Notes under the pieces: model-generated
Told to the model about the DNA's origin: nothing
Seen by the model: only the letters and a program-made list of their open reading frames with translations
Database searches by the model: none
Part shown: positions 54,630 to 62,883 of the stretch, one piece after another
Numbering within the stretch: the first letter of the stretch is position 1
Layout: each line of letters starts with the position of its first letter
DNA from: Lachnospiraceae bacterium
GTDB taxonomy: Bacteria; Bacillota; Clostridia; Lachnospirales; Lachnospiraceae
NCBI GenBank assembly: GCA_022781925.1
Contig: JALESO010000032.1
Span: forward strand, 1-64,000
Reading direction: 5' to 3'
DNA: 64,000 nucleotides
Translations under genes and position numbers: made by a program

Positions 54630-55469
54630 TTAACATACAAAGTTGTCGATTAATCTTGTTTTTCCAATATACACTGCCATTGCTACCAGTGCCGGACTCT
54701 TCAGTTCTGTTATCTGCTGCATTGTCAGACCGTCTACCGCTTTGACATAATCAATTTTTGCCAGCGGTTCTGTCTCAATGTTCTTTTTCATTGCTTCTAC
54801 TAATTTTACCGCATCTGTCTCACCTTCTTCAACCATTTTCTGACCCATAAAGATGGTTTTGCTCAGAATCAGGGCTGCTTTTCTTTCCTCTGAGGACAGA
54901 TAGGTATTTCTGGAGCTCTTTGCCAGTCCGTCTTCCTCACGGATGATCGGGCAGCCAATAACCTCCACGTTCATATTCAGGTCATCTACCATATGTTTGA
55001 TGACTGCCAGCTGCTGTGCATCTTTCTGACCAAAGTATGCACGGTCCGGCTGAACGATATTGAATAATTTGCTGACTACGGTACAAACACCACGGAAATG
55101 AACCGGGCGGCTCAGTCCACAGAGTTCCTCAGTCAGAACCGTCATATCTACAAAGGAACTGAATCCTTCATGATACATCTCTTCCGGTTCCGGATGGAAG
55201 ATCAGATCTGCGCCAAGGCTCTCACAGAATTTGCTGTCTTTTTCCAGATCTCTCGGATAGCTCTCCAGATCCTCTGTCGGTCCGAACTGCATCGGATTGA
55301 CAAAAATGCTGACAACTGCTTTGTCATTCTGCTCTACGGCTTTGCTGATCAGACTGCCGTGTCCCTCATGAAGATAACCCATGGTCGGTACAAATCCGAC
55401 GGTCTTTCCTTCTTTTCTCCATCCTGCTACAATATCTCTTACTTCTTTTACTGTTGATACAACCTGCAT
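54630..55469 (-). CDS. panC: pantothenate synthetase
   Basis: A 279-residue enzyme that joins pantoate and beta-alanine with [19 protein letters not shown] (HIGH-like motif), [21 protein letters not shown] and SSRNTYLS are all family motifs. It is the second biosynthetic gene in the cluster, between panB (135-base gap) and panD. Confidence 0.97.
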   Translation of the reverse strand: MQVVSTVKEVRDIVAGWRKEGKTVGFVPTMGYLHEGHGSLISKAVEQNDKAVVSIFVNPMQFGPTEDLESYPRDLEKDSKFCESLGADLIFHPEPEEMYHEGFSSFVDMTVLTEELCGLSRPVHFRGVCTVVSKLFNIVQPDRAYFGQKDAQQLAVIKHMVDDLNMNVEVIGCPIIREEDGLAKSSRNTYLSSEERKAALILSKTIFMGQKMVEEGETDAVKLVEAMKKNIETEPLAKIDYVKAVDGLTMQQITELKSPALVAMAVYIGKTRLIDNFVC

Positions 55470-55604
55470 TTTTATTCTCCTCTATCGCTTGCTTTTTTCG
55501 ATTTACATTTTTTGTTTTTTCTTCTATCCATCTGTATAAGATGAAAAAAACATTTCTTATATTAACTTTCAAAATCAACTAACACCGTTAGTCAACTTTA
55601 TTTC
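55470..55604 (-). other. panB-panC intergenic region
   Basis: An AT-rich 135-base gap containing on the minus strand a small hairpin ACTAAC-ggt-GTTAGT followed by TTGATTTTG. The T run is poor, so it may be a partial terminator or an attenuating structure. No clear promoter is seen. Confidence 0.4.
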
Positions 55605-56432
55605 TTAATATAACTTATCAATCACTTCGTCTGAAATCGCATAAGTATGTTCCTGTGCCGGAAACGTACCGGCTTTCACTTCTGCGGAATAATCTGCAAA
55701 AGCCTGCTTCATGATCTCACCCACATTTGCAAAATGCTTTACAAATTTTGGTGTGAAATCATCAAACATGCCAAGCATATCCTGGTTTACCAGTACCTGT
55801 CCGTCACAGCCTGCACCGGCTCCGATTCCGATGGTCGGAATGGATACGGTCTTTGTGATGATTTCTGCAAGCTTGGCCGGAACACATTCCATTACAAGCA
55901 TAGAGGCACCTGCTGCCTCAACTTTTTTCGCATCCTCTACCAGCTGACGGGCTGCTTCTTCGCTCTTGCCCTGTACCTTGAATCCACCAAAGGCATTGAT
56001 GGACTGAGGCGTCAGTCCGATATGTGCGCATACCGGGATATCTGCTGCCACGATCGCCTCGATCTGCGGGCACACTCTGGCACCGCCCTCCAGTTTTACT
56101 CCATGTGCATGTCCCTCTTTCATCAGACGTCCTGCATTTAATACTGCGTCATAGACAGATGTCTGATAAGACATAAACGGCATATCCGCCAGCACAAAGG
56201 CATTTTTTGCACCTCTGCTGACTGCCGCTGTGTGGGCGATCATATCTTCCATGGTAACCGGTAACGTATTTTCATACCCCAGCATGGTATTTCCAAGAGA
56301 ATCACCGATCAGCAATATCTCGATCCCTGCCGCATCCATGAGTTTTGCCATGGAATAATCGTAACAGGTGAGCATCGTGATCTTATCTCCGTTCTCTTTC
56401 TGCTTTTTCAACGTAGAAACTGTCGTTTTCAT
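55605..56432 (-). CDS. panB: 3-methyl-2-oxobutanoate hydroxymethyltransferase
   Basis: A 275-residue enzyme that makes ketopantoate from alpha-ketoisovalerate and methylene-tetrahydrofolate. [43 protein letters not shown] carries the Mg2+-binding Asp in GDSLG, and VKLEGG and [14 protein letters not shown] are conserved. Its ATG overlaps the preceding gene's stop as ATGA (56429-56432). Confidence 0.97.
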   Translation of the reverse strand: MKTTVSTLKKQKENGDKITMLTCYDYSMAKLMDAAGIEILLIGDSLGNTMLGYENTLPVTMEDMIAHTAAVSRGAKNAFVLADMPFMSYQTSVYDAVLNAGRLMKEGHAHGVKLEGGARVCPQIEAIVAADIPVCAHIGLTPQSINAFGGFKVQGKSEEAARQLVEDAKKVEAAGASMLVMECVPAKLAEIITKTVSIPTIGIGAGAGCDGQVLVNQDMLGMFDDFTPKFVKHFANVGEIMKQAFADYSAEVKAGTFPAQEHTYAISDEVIDKLY

Positions 56433-57271
56433 GATCTGATAATCCTTTCCATCTCAGAATAATCCCGCTCCGGATGTTTCTCTTTCGCAACTTTCAGCAC
56501 TTCCACGGAAAGGTCCTGATAGATTTTCCGTGTCTGTCCGGATAAGCTGTCCAGATGATCCATAACCGTCGACAGGTCATTTCGCTCGATTGGTCCTGTC
56601 AGGGCACCAACCGGCCTGTACTGAACAATATTTTCCGTGTTCCCCATCATCAGCGGTGATAATGCGCGATGTGCATTTGCGGCGGAAAAGCCACAGTCCC
56701 GCAGCATTTCCTCACACATATTTGCCAGTCCCACATACAGATTGCTGACCATGGCGGCCGCCGCATGATAGCGTACTTTATCTTCCTTTGAAATAACTTC
56801 CACCGGATTTCCAAAACTCTCAAAGAGCCGCAGAAACCAGTTCAGGTATTTCGGATCACCCTCAATGGTAAAAAAAGCCTGGGAGATCACTTTGTAAGAT
56901 TCATACTTATCATTAATGGCGAAAAGCGGATGGATAGAGTATCCATAAGCGTGATAACGCTCAATATCCGAAAAGACAGCGGAACTTAAAGAGCCGCTGA
57001 AATGACTTATAATTTTATTCTGAATCGGAAGCATTTTTAACCGTTCCCACATTGGAGCAATCGCCGAATCCGGGATTGCCACAAAAAGGACATCACTGTC
57101 CTCTACCAGATTGCGTAAATTCATATACTGTCTGGTATTTGTAAAATCTGCTGCTTCTCTGGATGACTGCGGATTACGGCTGTAATATCCGGTCACCCTG
57201 ACGTTGCGCTCGGTTAGATATTTTCCCAGTGAAAAACCTACTTTTCCTGCGCCAATAAATCCAATATTCAT
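56429..57271 (-). CDS. Rossmann-like/DUF2520 protein, candidate ketopantoate reductase
   Basis: A 280-residue NAD(P)-binding protein. The N-terminal [19 protein letters not shown] is a dinucleotide-binding GxGxxG-type loop, followed by [10 protein letters not shown] and a C-terminal DUF2520 helical domain ([31 protein letters not shown]). No panE is in the cluster. A divergent ketopantoate reductase, PanG, has been reported in some bacteria; this gene's position, coupled to panB by an ATGA overlap and first in the operon, makes it a good candidate for the ketopantoate to pantoate step (inference). ATG 57271 follows GGAGGG; longer starts lie within the promoter region. Confidence 0.8.
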   Translation of the reverse strand: MNIGFIGAGKVGFSLGKYLTERNVRVTGYYSRNPQSSREAADFTNTRQYMNLRNLVEDSDVLFVAIPDSAIAPMWERLKMLPIQNKIISHFSGSLSSAVFSDIERYHAYGYSIHPLFAINDKYESYKVISQAFFTIEGDPKYLNWFLRLFESFGNPVEVISKEDKVRYHAAAAMVSNLYVGLANMCEEMLRDCGFSAANAHRALSPLMMGNTENIVQYRPVGALTGPIERNDLSTVMDHLDSLSGQTRKIYQDLSVEVLKVAKEKHPERDYSEMERIIRS

Positions 57272-57364
57272 AAGCATCCCTCCATTCTTCATGGCGGGAC
57301 AGTGAGTCTCGTTTGCATCCTGCAATACAAGCTCCGTTTCAAAATAAGAAATACAAGGTATCGT

Positions 57365-57424
57365 TTCCTTTCGGAATACCATCCGCACGACATTATACCA
57401 CCGCGAATGGTATTCGTAAAGGAA
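57365..57424 (-). promoter_or_regulatory. promoter within a large inverted repeat, pantothenate operon
   Basis: Arms of 22 bases (57365-57386 and 57403-57424) are reverse complements at 19 positions, sharing the core GAATACCAT and TTCCTTT ends, with a 16-base centre. On the minus strand TTTACG (57415-57420), 17 bases and TATAAT (57392-57397) form a promoter inside it. Since transcription starts downstream of the centre, the repeat must act as DNA (an operator for a dimeric repressor), not as an RNA hairpin. Confidence 0.75.
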
Positions 57425-57433
57425 TTTTTACAA

Positions 57434-58246
57434 TCAGGAAATCATCTGCTCATATTCCTTCAGCCAGCGGCGGCGGATCTCTTCTTCCCGCCCTTTCCAG
57501 TTAAAGGCATGGGAAGCTTCCGCGACTTTTTTCCGCTCGGCATAGTATTCTTCCTGATCCGATACATCGGAAAAATGGGAATATGCCTCTTTCATGGTCT
57601 TAAACTGAAGTTCCGGCAGCCCGGTGTCCGCAGGATCGTCCTCGGAAATGTAATTCATGGCATACAGATAGCACAGCCTGGATGCCTCCGTATGGGATTT
57701 CTGATACGCCATGGAAAACATCCGGGCAGCCTCCGGGAAAAGAAACAGTCTGGCATAGACCACCCCCAGATTGTGCATGATATGTCCCTGCAGTTCCTCC
57801 GTCATCTGCCGCAGGAATTCCGGCTGAAGCAGTTCCAGATAGCCGCAGGCAGCATAACGGTACCGCTTCTTTGCCAGATAATAGTCTGCCTTCATCTTTC
57901 TGCGCTCCATGGAATTTTTTCCGCGCATTTTTTCAATGATCCGCTCCACTTCCTTCTGCTCCTGTCTGGAGTAATAACCGGAGGACGCAAAAAGAAGCGC
58001 CGCACATTCATACACATCCCGGTGTCTCTGATACAGCCGCCTCAGCTGTCCTGCCAGTTCCGCATCCCCAAGGCCTTCTGCGATCCACTGGAAAAATTCT
58101 GTCCCCATCCAGCTCTCATCCAGAAGGAACAGATTGGATTCCATGGCATAACACAACTCTTCCATCGTGTATACATGCAAAGACAGCATCTCCAGATATA
58201 GCGGATAGTCCGCTTTCTTATATGTACATAACTTTAATGCACCCAT
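57434..58246 (-). CDS. helical repeat protein of unknown function, third gene of a three-gene operon
   Basis: A 270-residue soluble, mostly helical protein. Pairs of helices such as AKKRYRYAACGYLELLQPEF and GVVYARLFLFPEAARMFSMAYQKS resemble TPR repeats. No signal peptide or membrane segment. I cannot name a family. AGGAAGGA precedes ATG 58246. It follows the Hsp70-like gene by 17 bases and is the last gene of the unit; the next operon begins with its own promoter. A scaffolding role in a complex with its two neighbours is inference. Confidence 0.7.
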   Translation of the reverse strand: MGALKLCTYKKADYPLYLEMLSLHVYTMEELCYAMESNLFLLDESWMGTEFFQWIAEGLGDAELAGQLRRLYQRHRDVYECAALLFASSGYYSRQEQKEVERIIEKMRGKNSMERRKMKADYYLAKKRYRYAACGYLELLQPEFLRQMTEELQGHIMHNLGVVYARLFLFPEAARMFSMAYQKSHTEASRLCYLYAMNYISEDDPADTGLPELQFKTMKEAYSHFSDVSDQEEYYAERKKVAEASHAFNWKGREEEIRRRWLKEYEQMIS

Positions 58247-58263
58247 GATTTATCCTTCCTGTC

Positions 58264-59550
58264 TCAAAAAGCTTTTTTATATTTTCTGTCATATACGGAG
58301 GATCGTTCCTCCGGTTCAAAGGTGACCGGAAACTCCCAGACTTTTCCGGAGCTTTCAAAAAGTTCCCCAAATCCGTCATCCTCCAGCCGGAGCACGACGT
58401 TCCGTCCGTTTTTGGCCAGTGCCCGGATCCGAAACCGCAAGGTTTTCTCCGGACGGTCCGGCAGATCCGTCAATGGGAAGACACGGGTCTGTGTATTGAT
58501 CCGTCCGATCTCGCCGACGATCACGGACAACTCCGGTGTCCCGTCATACAACAATGTATATTCCGGTACAGGTGCAAACCAGTTCTGTCCGGCTTCCACC
58601 AGGCGGATGGCTGCATTTTCATCACCGCGCTGTACCTGCAGCCGGATCTCTCCCTGCATTTTGTACTCGCAGTTATAGAAAAATCCCCAGAAAGAAGCAT
58701 CCGTATATCGGTATCCTGCATAACAGGCTCCCTTTGTAAAAAGATTTTTGCCTAAAAATACACGCTTGTTTCCACCAAGCACCCGCAGGGATTCCTTCAG
58801 CCATGCCCCGTCAAATCCGTCTCCCACGAAATATACCGCAGAGATCATATGGCTGGCAAATGCCTCACGGATAAGATTGGAAAAGAATTCATCTTTTACC
58901 CTGGCATCCTGATGCACATATGACGGAACCTCCCACACTTTCTTCTCCGCAGTCACTATCTGGACTTTCGCTCCATGCCGCCGGTGCAGCAGATAAAAGG
59001 TAACCTGCTCCGAAGCAAAATCAAACAATGCCACGTCATGCTGCCACAACAATGCCTCCTGATGATAGGTATGTGCAAAAAAACTCTCTCCATGATCCAT
59101 CAGGAAAAACTGTTCTTCCGAAAACTCCAGTTCCTCCCGGATCCGGTGAAACACCGTAACCACCTGTTTTGTGATCTCCGGAACCGTAATGCTCACGCAC
59201 AGTTCCTGCGCATCAAAACGATACCGGTCCTTCAGCCGGATCAGCCGCTGGATAAACTGTCGGAGCAGCCCCTGATAAAACTGCTGCTCTCCATTCGCCT
59301 CCTCCAGTGCGCGCTGATACAGATGATCAAAAAAATCCCCCTGGGGATTTTCCTTTCTCTTCAGTGCTTCCTCCCCGTAAAATGTATGACCGGAATCTGC
59401 CAGATACATGGCTGCCGGAATCCCGTACCGCTCCTTTGCAGCTCCGGTCATGATGGTCTCCGGCTCTTCCATTCCCCTGCCGAACAGGCTTACCATGGCC
59501 TGTGTATCGGTAAGGTCGATTCCCATATATAATATTTTCTTCTGTTCCAC
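58264..59550 (-). CDS. Hsp70/actin-fold (ASKHA)-like protein, DUF5716-like
   Basis: A 428-residue protein with an Hsp70-like layout but low identity. Residues ~5-55 give MGIDLTDTQAMVSLFG (phosphate-1-like loop) and YGIPAAMYLADSGHTFYGEEAL, the pattern of Hsp70 IPS...yGeeA; near residue ~255 AVYFVGDGFDGAWLKESLRVLGG and KGACYAGYR match the adenosine and KGAA blocks. The last ~140 residues are beta-rich like a substrate-binding domain. Some catalytic Gly/Asp are changed, so ATP hydrolysis is uncertain. Start is GTG 59550, with GAGGAG lying across the upstream gene's end. Family name is from memory; role unknown. Confidence 0.7.
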   Translation of the reverse strand: MEQKKILYMGIDLTDTQAMVSLFGRGMEEPETIMTGAAKERYGIPAAMYLADSGHTFYGEEALKRKENPQGDFFDHLYQRALEEANGEQQFYQGLLRQFIQRLIRLKDRYRFDAQELCVSITVPEITKQVVTVFHRIREELEFSEEQFFLMDHGESFFAHTYHQEALLWQHDVALFDFASEQVTFYLLHRRHGAKVQIVTAEKKVWEVPSYVHQDARVKDEFFSNLIREAFASHMISAVYFVGDGFDGAWLKESLRVLGGNKRVFLGKNLFTKGACYAGYRYTDASFWGFFYNCEYKMQGEIRLQVQRGDENAAIRLVEAGQNWFAPVPEYTLLYDGTPELSVIVGEIGRINTQTRVFPLTDLPDRPEKTLRFRIRALAKNGRNVVLRLEDDGFGELFESSGKVWEFPVTFEPEERSSVYDRKYKKAF

Positions 59551-59557
59551 CCGTTAT

Positions 59558-62500
59558 TTACTCCTCTATCGCCTGAAACAGTACATCTGTCAGGTCTGTC
59601 AGTTCTGCATATTGATAAGCGTCCTGCGTATTGCCGGCTGCCGACAGGCGGAGCAGTTTTCCATACCGGGTATCGCCCCAGTTTTCTGTCTCCGATGCCG
59701 GAAGCGTTCCTTCCGCAATACAGTCCCCTTCTCTATTCCGGATCACATAATGCTCCGGACAGGAGCGGATCTCCCGACAGGTATAACTGTAAATACCCGG
59801 AAGGACTTCTTTCATATCTCCGGTTTTATCCTGCCATCCCGGTGCAGTTCTGCAAATACGCAGATACTCTCCCGGCGTGTCCACACAGGTCACGGCATCG
59901 CTTCCAAACAGCAGATATTTCCGCTGCAGTTTTTCCGGAAGCTTTGCATAGAAATCAAACGCTTTCTGTTCCAGCACAAATCCTTTCAGGATCCGTTCCG
60001 CAATTTGCCAGTCTTCCTGTTCCGGCTTTTCGCTGTCACACGCACAATTTTTCAAAAATGCCGCCCGGCAGAATTTCTGCCGGACCGGTTCTTTATCAAG
60101 CACCTGACGCAGATGCGCTCTGACTGCCTGCGGAAACGGCTCTTTTCCCCTCATATACTGCCAGGAAAACCATGTCTCATACGCCCGCAGAAGCACTTCT
60201 TCCGTCTCACATTCTGTCAGTTTCTGATACACCGCTTCATGCTCCGGCAGGAACGTTCCGGTAAACAGCATATGCAGCATCAGTTTTTCTTCGTAAGGCT
60301 GTACGTCCATGCCCTGCGCCTCTGCCGCCCGGATCCGTTCTTCCATCACTGCCAGCGGTCCTGCAAACTGATCCAGCTGCTCCTTCAGGGAACGGCTGTC
60401 TGCTGCCGGATCAGATTTCTGCTCCTGCGCTGCTCCTTCTTCTTCCTGATAAATGTGTGTGCCCGACAGCATTTTCTTTAAATGAAACTGATCCCTTGCG
60501 GTATACAGTCTGCCACCGGTGCTCTCATACAGCACGACAAAGGGCTTTTTCTCCAGGTAGATATACGTTCCCCGGTCAAACACCGGCACCTGCTGGATCT
60601 CTTCTTTTTCCGCCTGTAAAATATGAAGGTTTGGCATCGCATCATTCATGACACGAATCCGGTAGCAGCATTCCGCCTGTTTCTTCCAGCTGTCCCATTC
60701 CGCCTTCGTACACTGGCGCCGCACTTCTTCGTAGATCACCGCCAGATCTTCATTCATCTCTCCCGCCAGCAGTTCCTGTTTTGCGAAATTGCGGATCAGC
60801 ACCAGATAAGCATCCCAGCTTTTTCCAAGACGTTTTCTGTTTTTCACCATGTGGGCATACAGCATGGCTTTCCGCTTCGCCGGAAGGGAACTGTTTCTGG
60901 AAAAATAATGCAGCACTTCATTCGGAAGCATGCCGTTTGCCTTGTTCCAGGAAAGAATATATGCCTCATACAGCCCCGCAATTTTCAGATGCTGTACGAT
61001 TCCTTTCTGAAACCATGGAAAATACACATCCCCATATTGATTGCATTTGATTAGATATCCGCAGATTGTCCGCAGGGCACGCTCCTCCGGATTCATCCGG
61101 TATCCCCGGCATAAAAGCTGGAAAAACAACGGTTCAAACTGCTTCTGGCTCTGCGCCATGGCAAAGATACGCTGTACAAGCCCACTGGTGAGACGTCCCT
61201 GTTTCATCATCCATACAAGGACACGGCGCTCAAACAGATCAAACTGTCGCAGTAGTTCCGGATGGTTACACAGAAGTTTTGCTGTCTCTTCATAAAACAC
61301 CGGGCTGCAACTTCCGGAAAGCATATATTTGCGCAGCCATTGATATTTGCGCTCCGGATTGCGCACCAGCGCTTCATCGGTGCGCAGCAGGATCCACACC
61401 AGGACCGGATGGTTCGGATATTTCAGATAGATCTCCCTGATCCGCTTCGTCACATCCCGGATATAGGAAGGGGTCTCCCCGATCGTCGTCAGATACAGAT
61501 AAAACGCACTCAGCGGTGTCCGCTGGCTGGTGATGGTCCGTGCCATGTTATGGGAAAGCCGGTCTGCTTCTGCCTTTTCCCCGCACATCAGAAGTGCATA
61601 GATCCGGTACAGCAGTGTCCACTCATTATCCGGATGGATGCGTTCAGCCTCCGTAAGCAATGGTTCCATCTCTTCTTTCCACTGTGCCGCCGTCAGTTCC
61701 TCCCGGCAGAACTCCAGATACTTCTGTTCCATCCGGGCACGCAGCTTTGTGCTCTTCCATGCATCGGATTTTTCCGGGTGCTGCGGCGGCATAGTCACCT
61801 CAATCTGCACCGCCTCCGTCTGAAATGCGGTTTTCAGCAGAATCCGTCCATAATTTTTTCCTGCATGAAGTCCGCCCGGTACGATCTGATAGGCAAGTTC
61901 CGCATGTTTTCCGATGAAATCATACATCCCGATCTGATGCTTCTCCAGCCGGATAAATGCCGCATCACTGAAAGCCTCAATATGGATATCTCCCCATTCC
62001 TGCTTCTCAATATCCAGAAAATCTGTCTGGATCTTAGTGCCTGCCTTATAGGTCCGCTCCGGCCGTGCAATGCAAAAACCGTTCCGTTTCTTTTTGCCGC
62101 ATCCCACCAGAAACTCTTCCATCTCATGGGTTCCCCTGCCATGCTGGGTCAGTCCGCGGTACAGCAGCTTCAGATAACCGTTGTCATGCTGCAATACATT
62201 CACAAAATAGGGCGATTTGAACACCCGCAGTGCTTCCTCCCAGTTCAGCTTGCACAGATTGGTAAAATCATTTAACGTCTTGATCTTCCCAATGGAAGAT
62301 GTCAGATAATGTCTGGTAATATCCGCCCGAAACGGCAGCAGATATTCCCCCACATTACTTGTGATCACAAAGGTTCCCTGATCGGACATCCCCTCAGCCA
62401 TCGCATCCGCCCGATATTGAAACCGTACCTGGATCTTAGTCCCGTGAAATTCCGTCGTCTCACACGTCACATGCGGATTTTCGCAGGTTATCATTCCTCG

Positions 62501-62653
62501 CACTTCCTGTGCACTGCTGCTGTGAAACAGAAACGTTCCCTCAAATACTTCGTTTTCAACCGCTGAAAATCTCAGATTCATATCCGGCAGCAGCAGACAC
62601 GTTTCCTCGTAATCAAATTTTTCCTGTAAGATCTCCTGCAATTTTCTCTTCAT
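59558..62653 (-). CDS. large beta-sandwich/helical-repeat protein, DUF5717-like
   Basis: A 1031-residue cytosolic protein without signal or membrane segments. Residues ~1-285 look like two beta-sandwich domains (VFEGTFLFHSSSAQEV, FVITSNVGEYLLPF, FQTEAVQIEVTMPP); residues ~300-880 are a long helical solenoid with TPR-like pairs; the last ~150 are beta-rich again. Size and layout match the DUF5717 family that I associate with Lachnospiraceae. It begins the three-gene operon under promoter 62722-62750, with only a weak AGGTT ribosome site before ATG 62653. Possibly a scaffold for the Hsp70-like partner. Function unknown. Confidence 0.75.
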   Translation of the reverse strand: MKRKLQEILQEKFDYEETCLLLPDMNLRFSAVENEVFEGTFLFHSSSAQEVRGMITCENPHVTCETTEFHGTKIQVRFQYRADAMAEGMSDQGTFVITSNVGEYLLPFRADITRHYLTSSIGKIKTLNDFTNLCKLNWEEALRVFKSPYFVNVLQHDNGYLKLLYRGLTQHGRGTHEMEEFLVGCGKKKRNGFCIARPERTYKAGTKIQTDFLDIEKQEWGDIHIEAFSDAAFIRLEKHQIGMYDFIGKHAELAYQIVPGGLHAGKNYGRILLKTAFQTEAVQIEVTMPPQHPEKSDAWKSTKLRARMEQKYLEFCREELTAAQWKEEMEPLLTEAERIHPDNEWTLLYRIYALLMCGEKAEADRLSHNMARTITSQRTPLSAFYLYLTTIGETPSYIRDVTKRIREIYLKYPNHPVLVWILLRTDEALVRNPERKYQWLRKYMLSGSCSPVFYEETAKLLCNHPELLRQFDLFERRVLVWMMKQGRLTSGLVQRIFAMAQSQKQFEPLFFQLLCRGYRMNPEERALRTICGYLIKCNQYGDVYFPWFQKGIVQHLKIAGLYEAYILSWNKANGMLPNEVLHYFSRNSSLPAKRKAMLYAHMVKNRKRLGKSWDAYLVLIRNFAKQELLAGEMNEDLAVIYEEVRRQCTKAEWDSWKKQAECCYRIRVMNDAMPNLHILQAEKEEIQQVPVFDRGTYIYLEKKPFVVLYESTGGRLYTARDQFHLKKMLSGTHIYQEEEGAAQEQKSDPAADSRSLKEQLDQFAGPLAVMEERIRAAEAQGMDVQPYEEKLMLHMLFTGTFLPEHEAVYQKLTECETEEVLLRAYETWFSWQYMRGKEPFPQAVRAHLRQVLDKEPVRQKFCRAAFLKNCACDSEKPEQEDWQIAERILKGFVLEQKAFDFYAKLPEKLQRKYLLFGSDAVTCVDTPGEYLRICRTAPGWQDKTGDMKEVLPGIYSYTCREIRSCPEHYVIRNREGDCIAEGTLPASETENWGDTRYGKLLRLSAAGNTQDAYQYAELTDLTDVLFQAIEE

Positions 62654-62721
62654 CGTATAACCTGCTTCCCGGGATTTTGGTTTTTTATTTGCTTTTTTCC
62701 CCGTTTTCTCTATAATATTAA

Positions 62722-62750
62722 AGTATAAATCATTTTGAATTTTCTTGCAA
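62722..62750 (-). promoter_or_regulatory. promoter of the three-gene unknown operon
   Basis: TTGCAA (62745-62750) and TATACT (62722-62727) with 17 bases between, about 70 bases before ATG 62653. The remaining intergenic DNA up to 62883 holds a small AGAAAG/CTTTCT hairpin and the weak promoter of the divergent ClC gene. Confidence 0.75.
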
Positions 62751-62883
62751 TGTCAGGGAAATAAGAAAGTACGCTTTCTGACTTCACAAAACGCTGTTTT
62801 ACTGTTTTCAAAGTACAGAAATAACTCTGCGTGATTGTTGAGATACACGGAGCGTACATTATTTTACACCGGGAGAAAAAGTT

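Noticed and set aside
61262..62275. A 337-codon open frame opposite the DUF5717-like gene, with similar ones at 59408-60481 and 35620-36465
   Set aside because: Composition is unlike a real protein, there is no Shine-Dalgarno, and they lie fully inside well-supported genes on the other strand.
62760..62883. Possible fluoride riboswitch before the ClC gene
   Set aside because: No GGCGATGG-type start or matching pseudoknot segments can be found.
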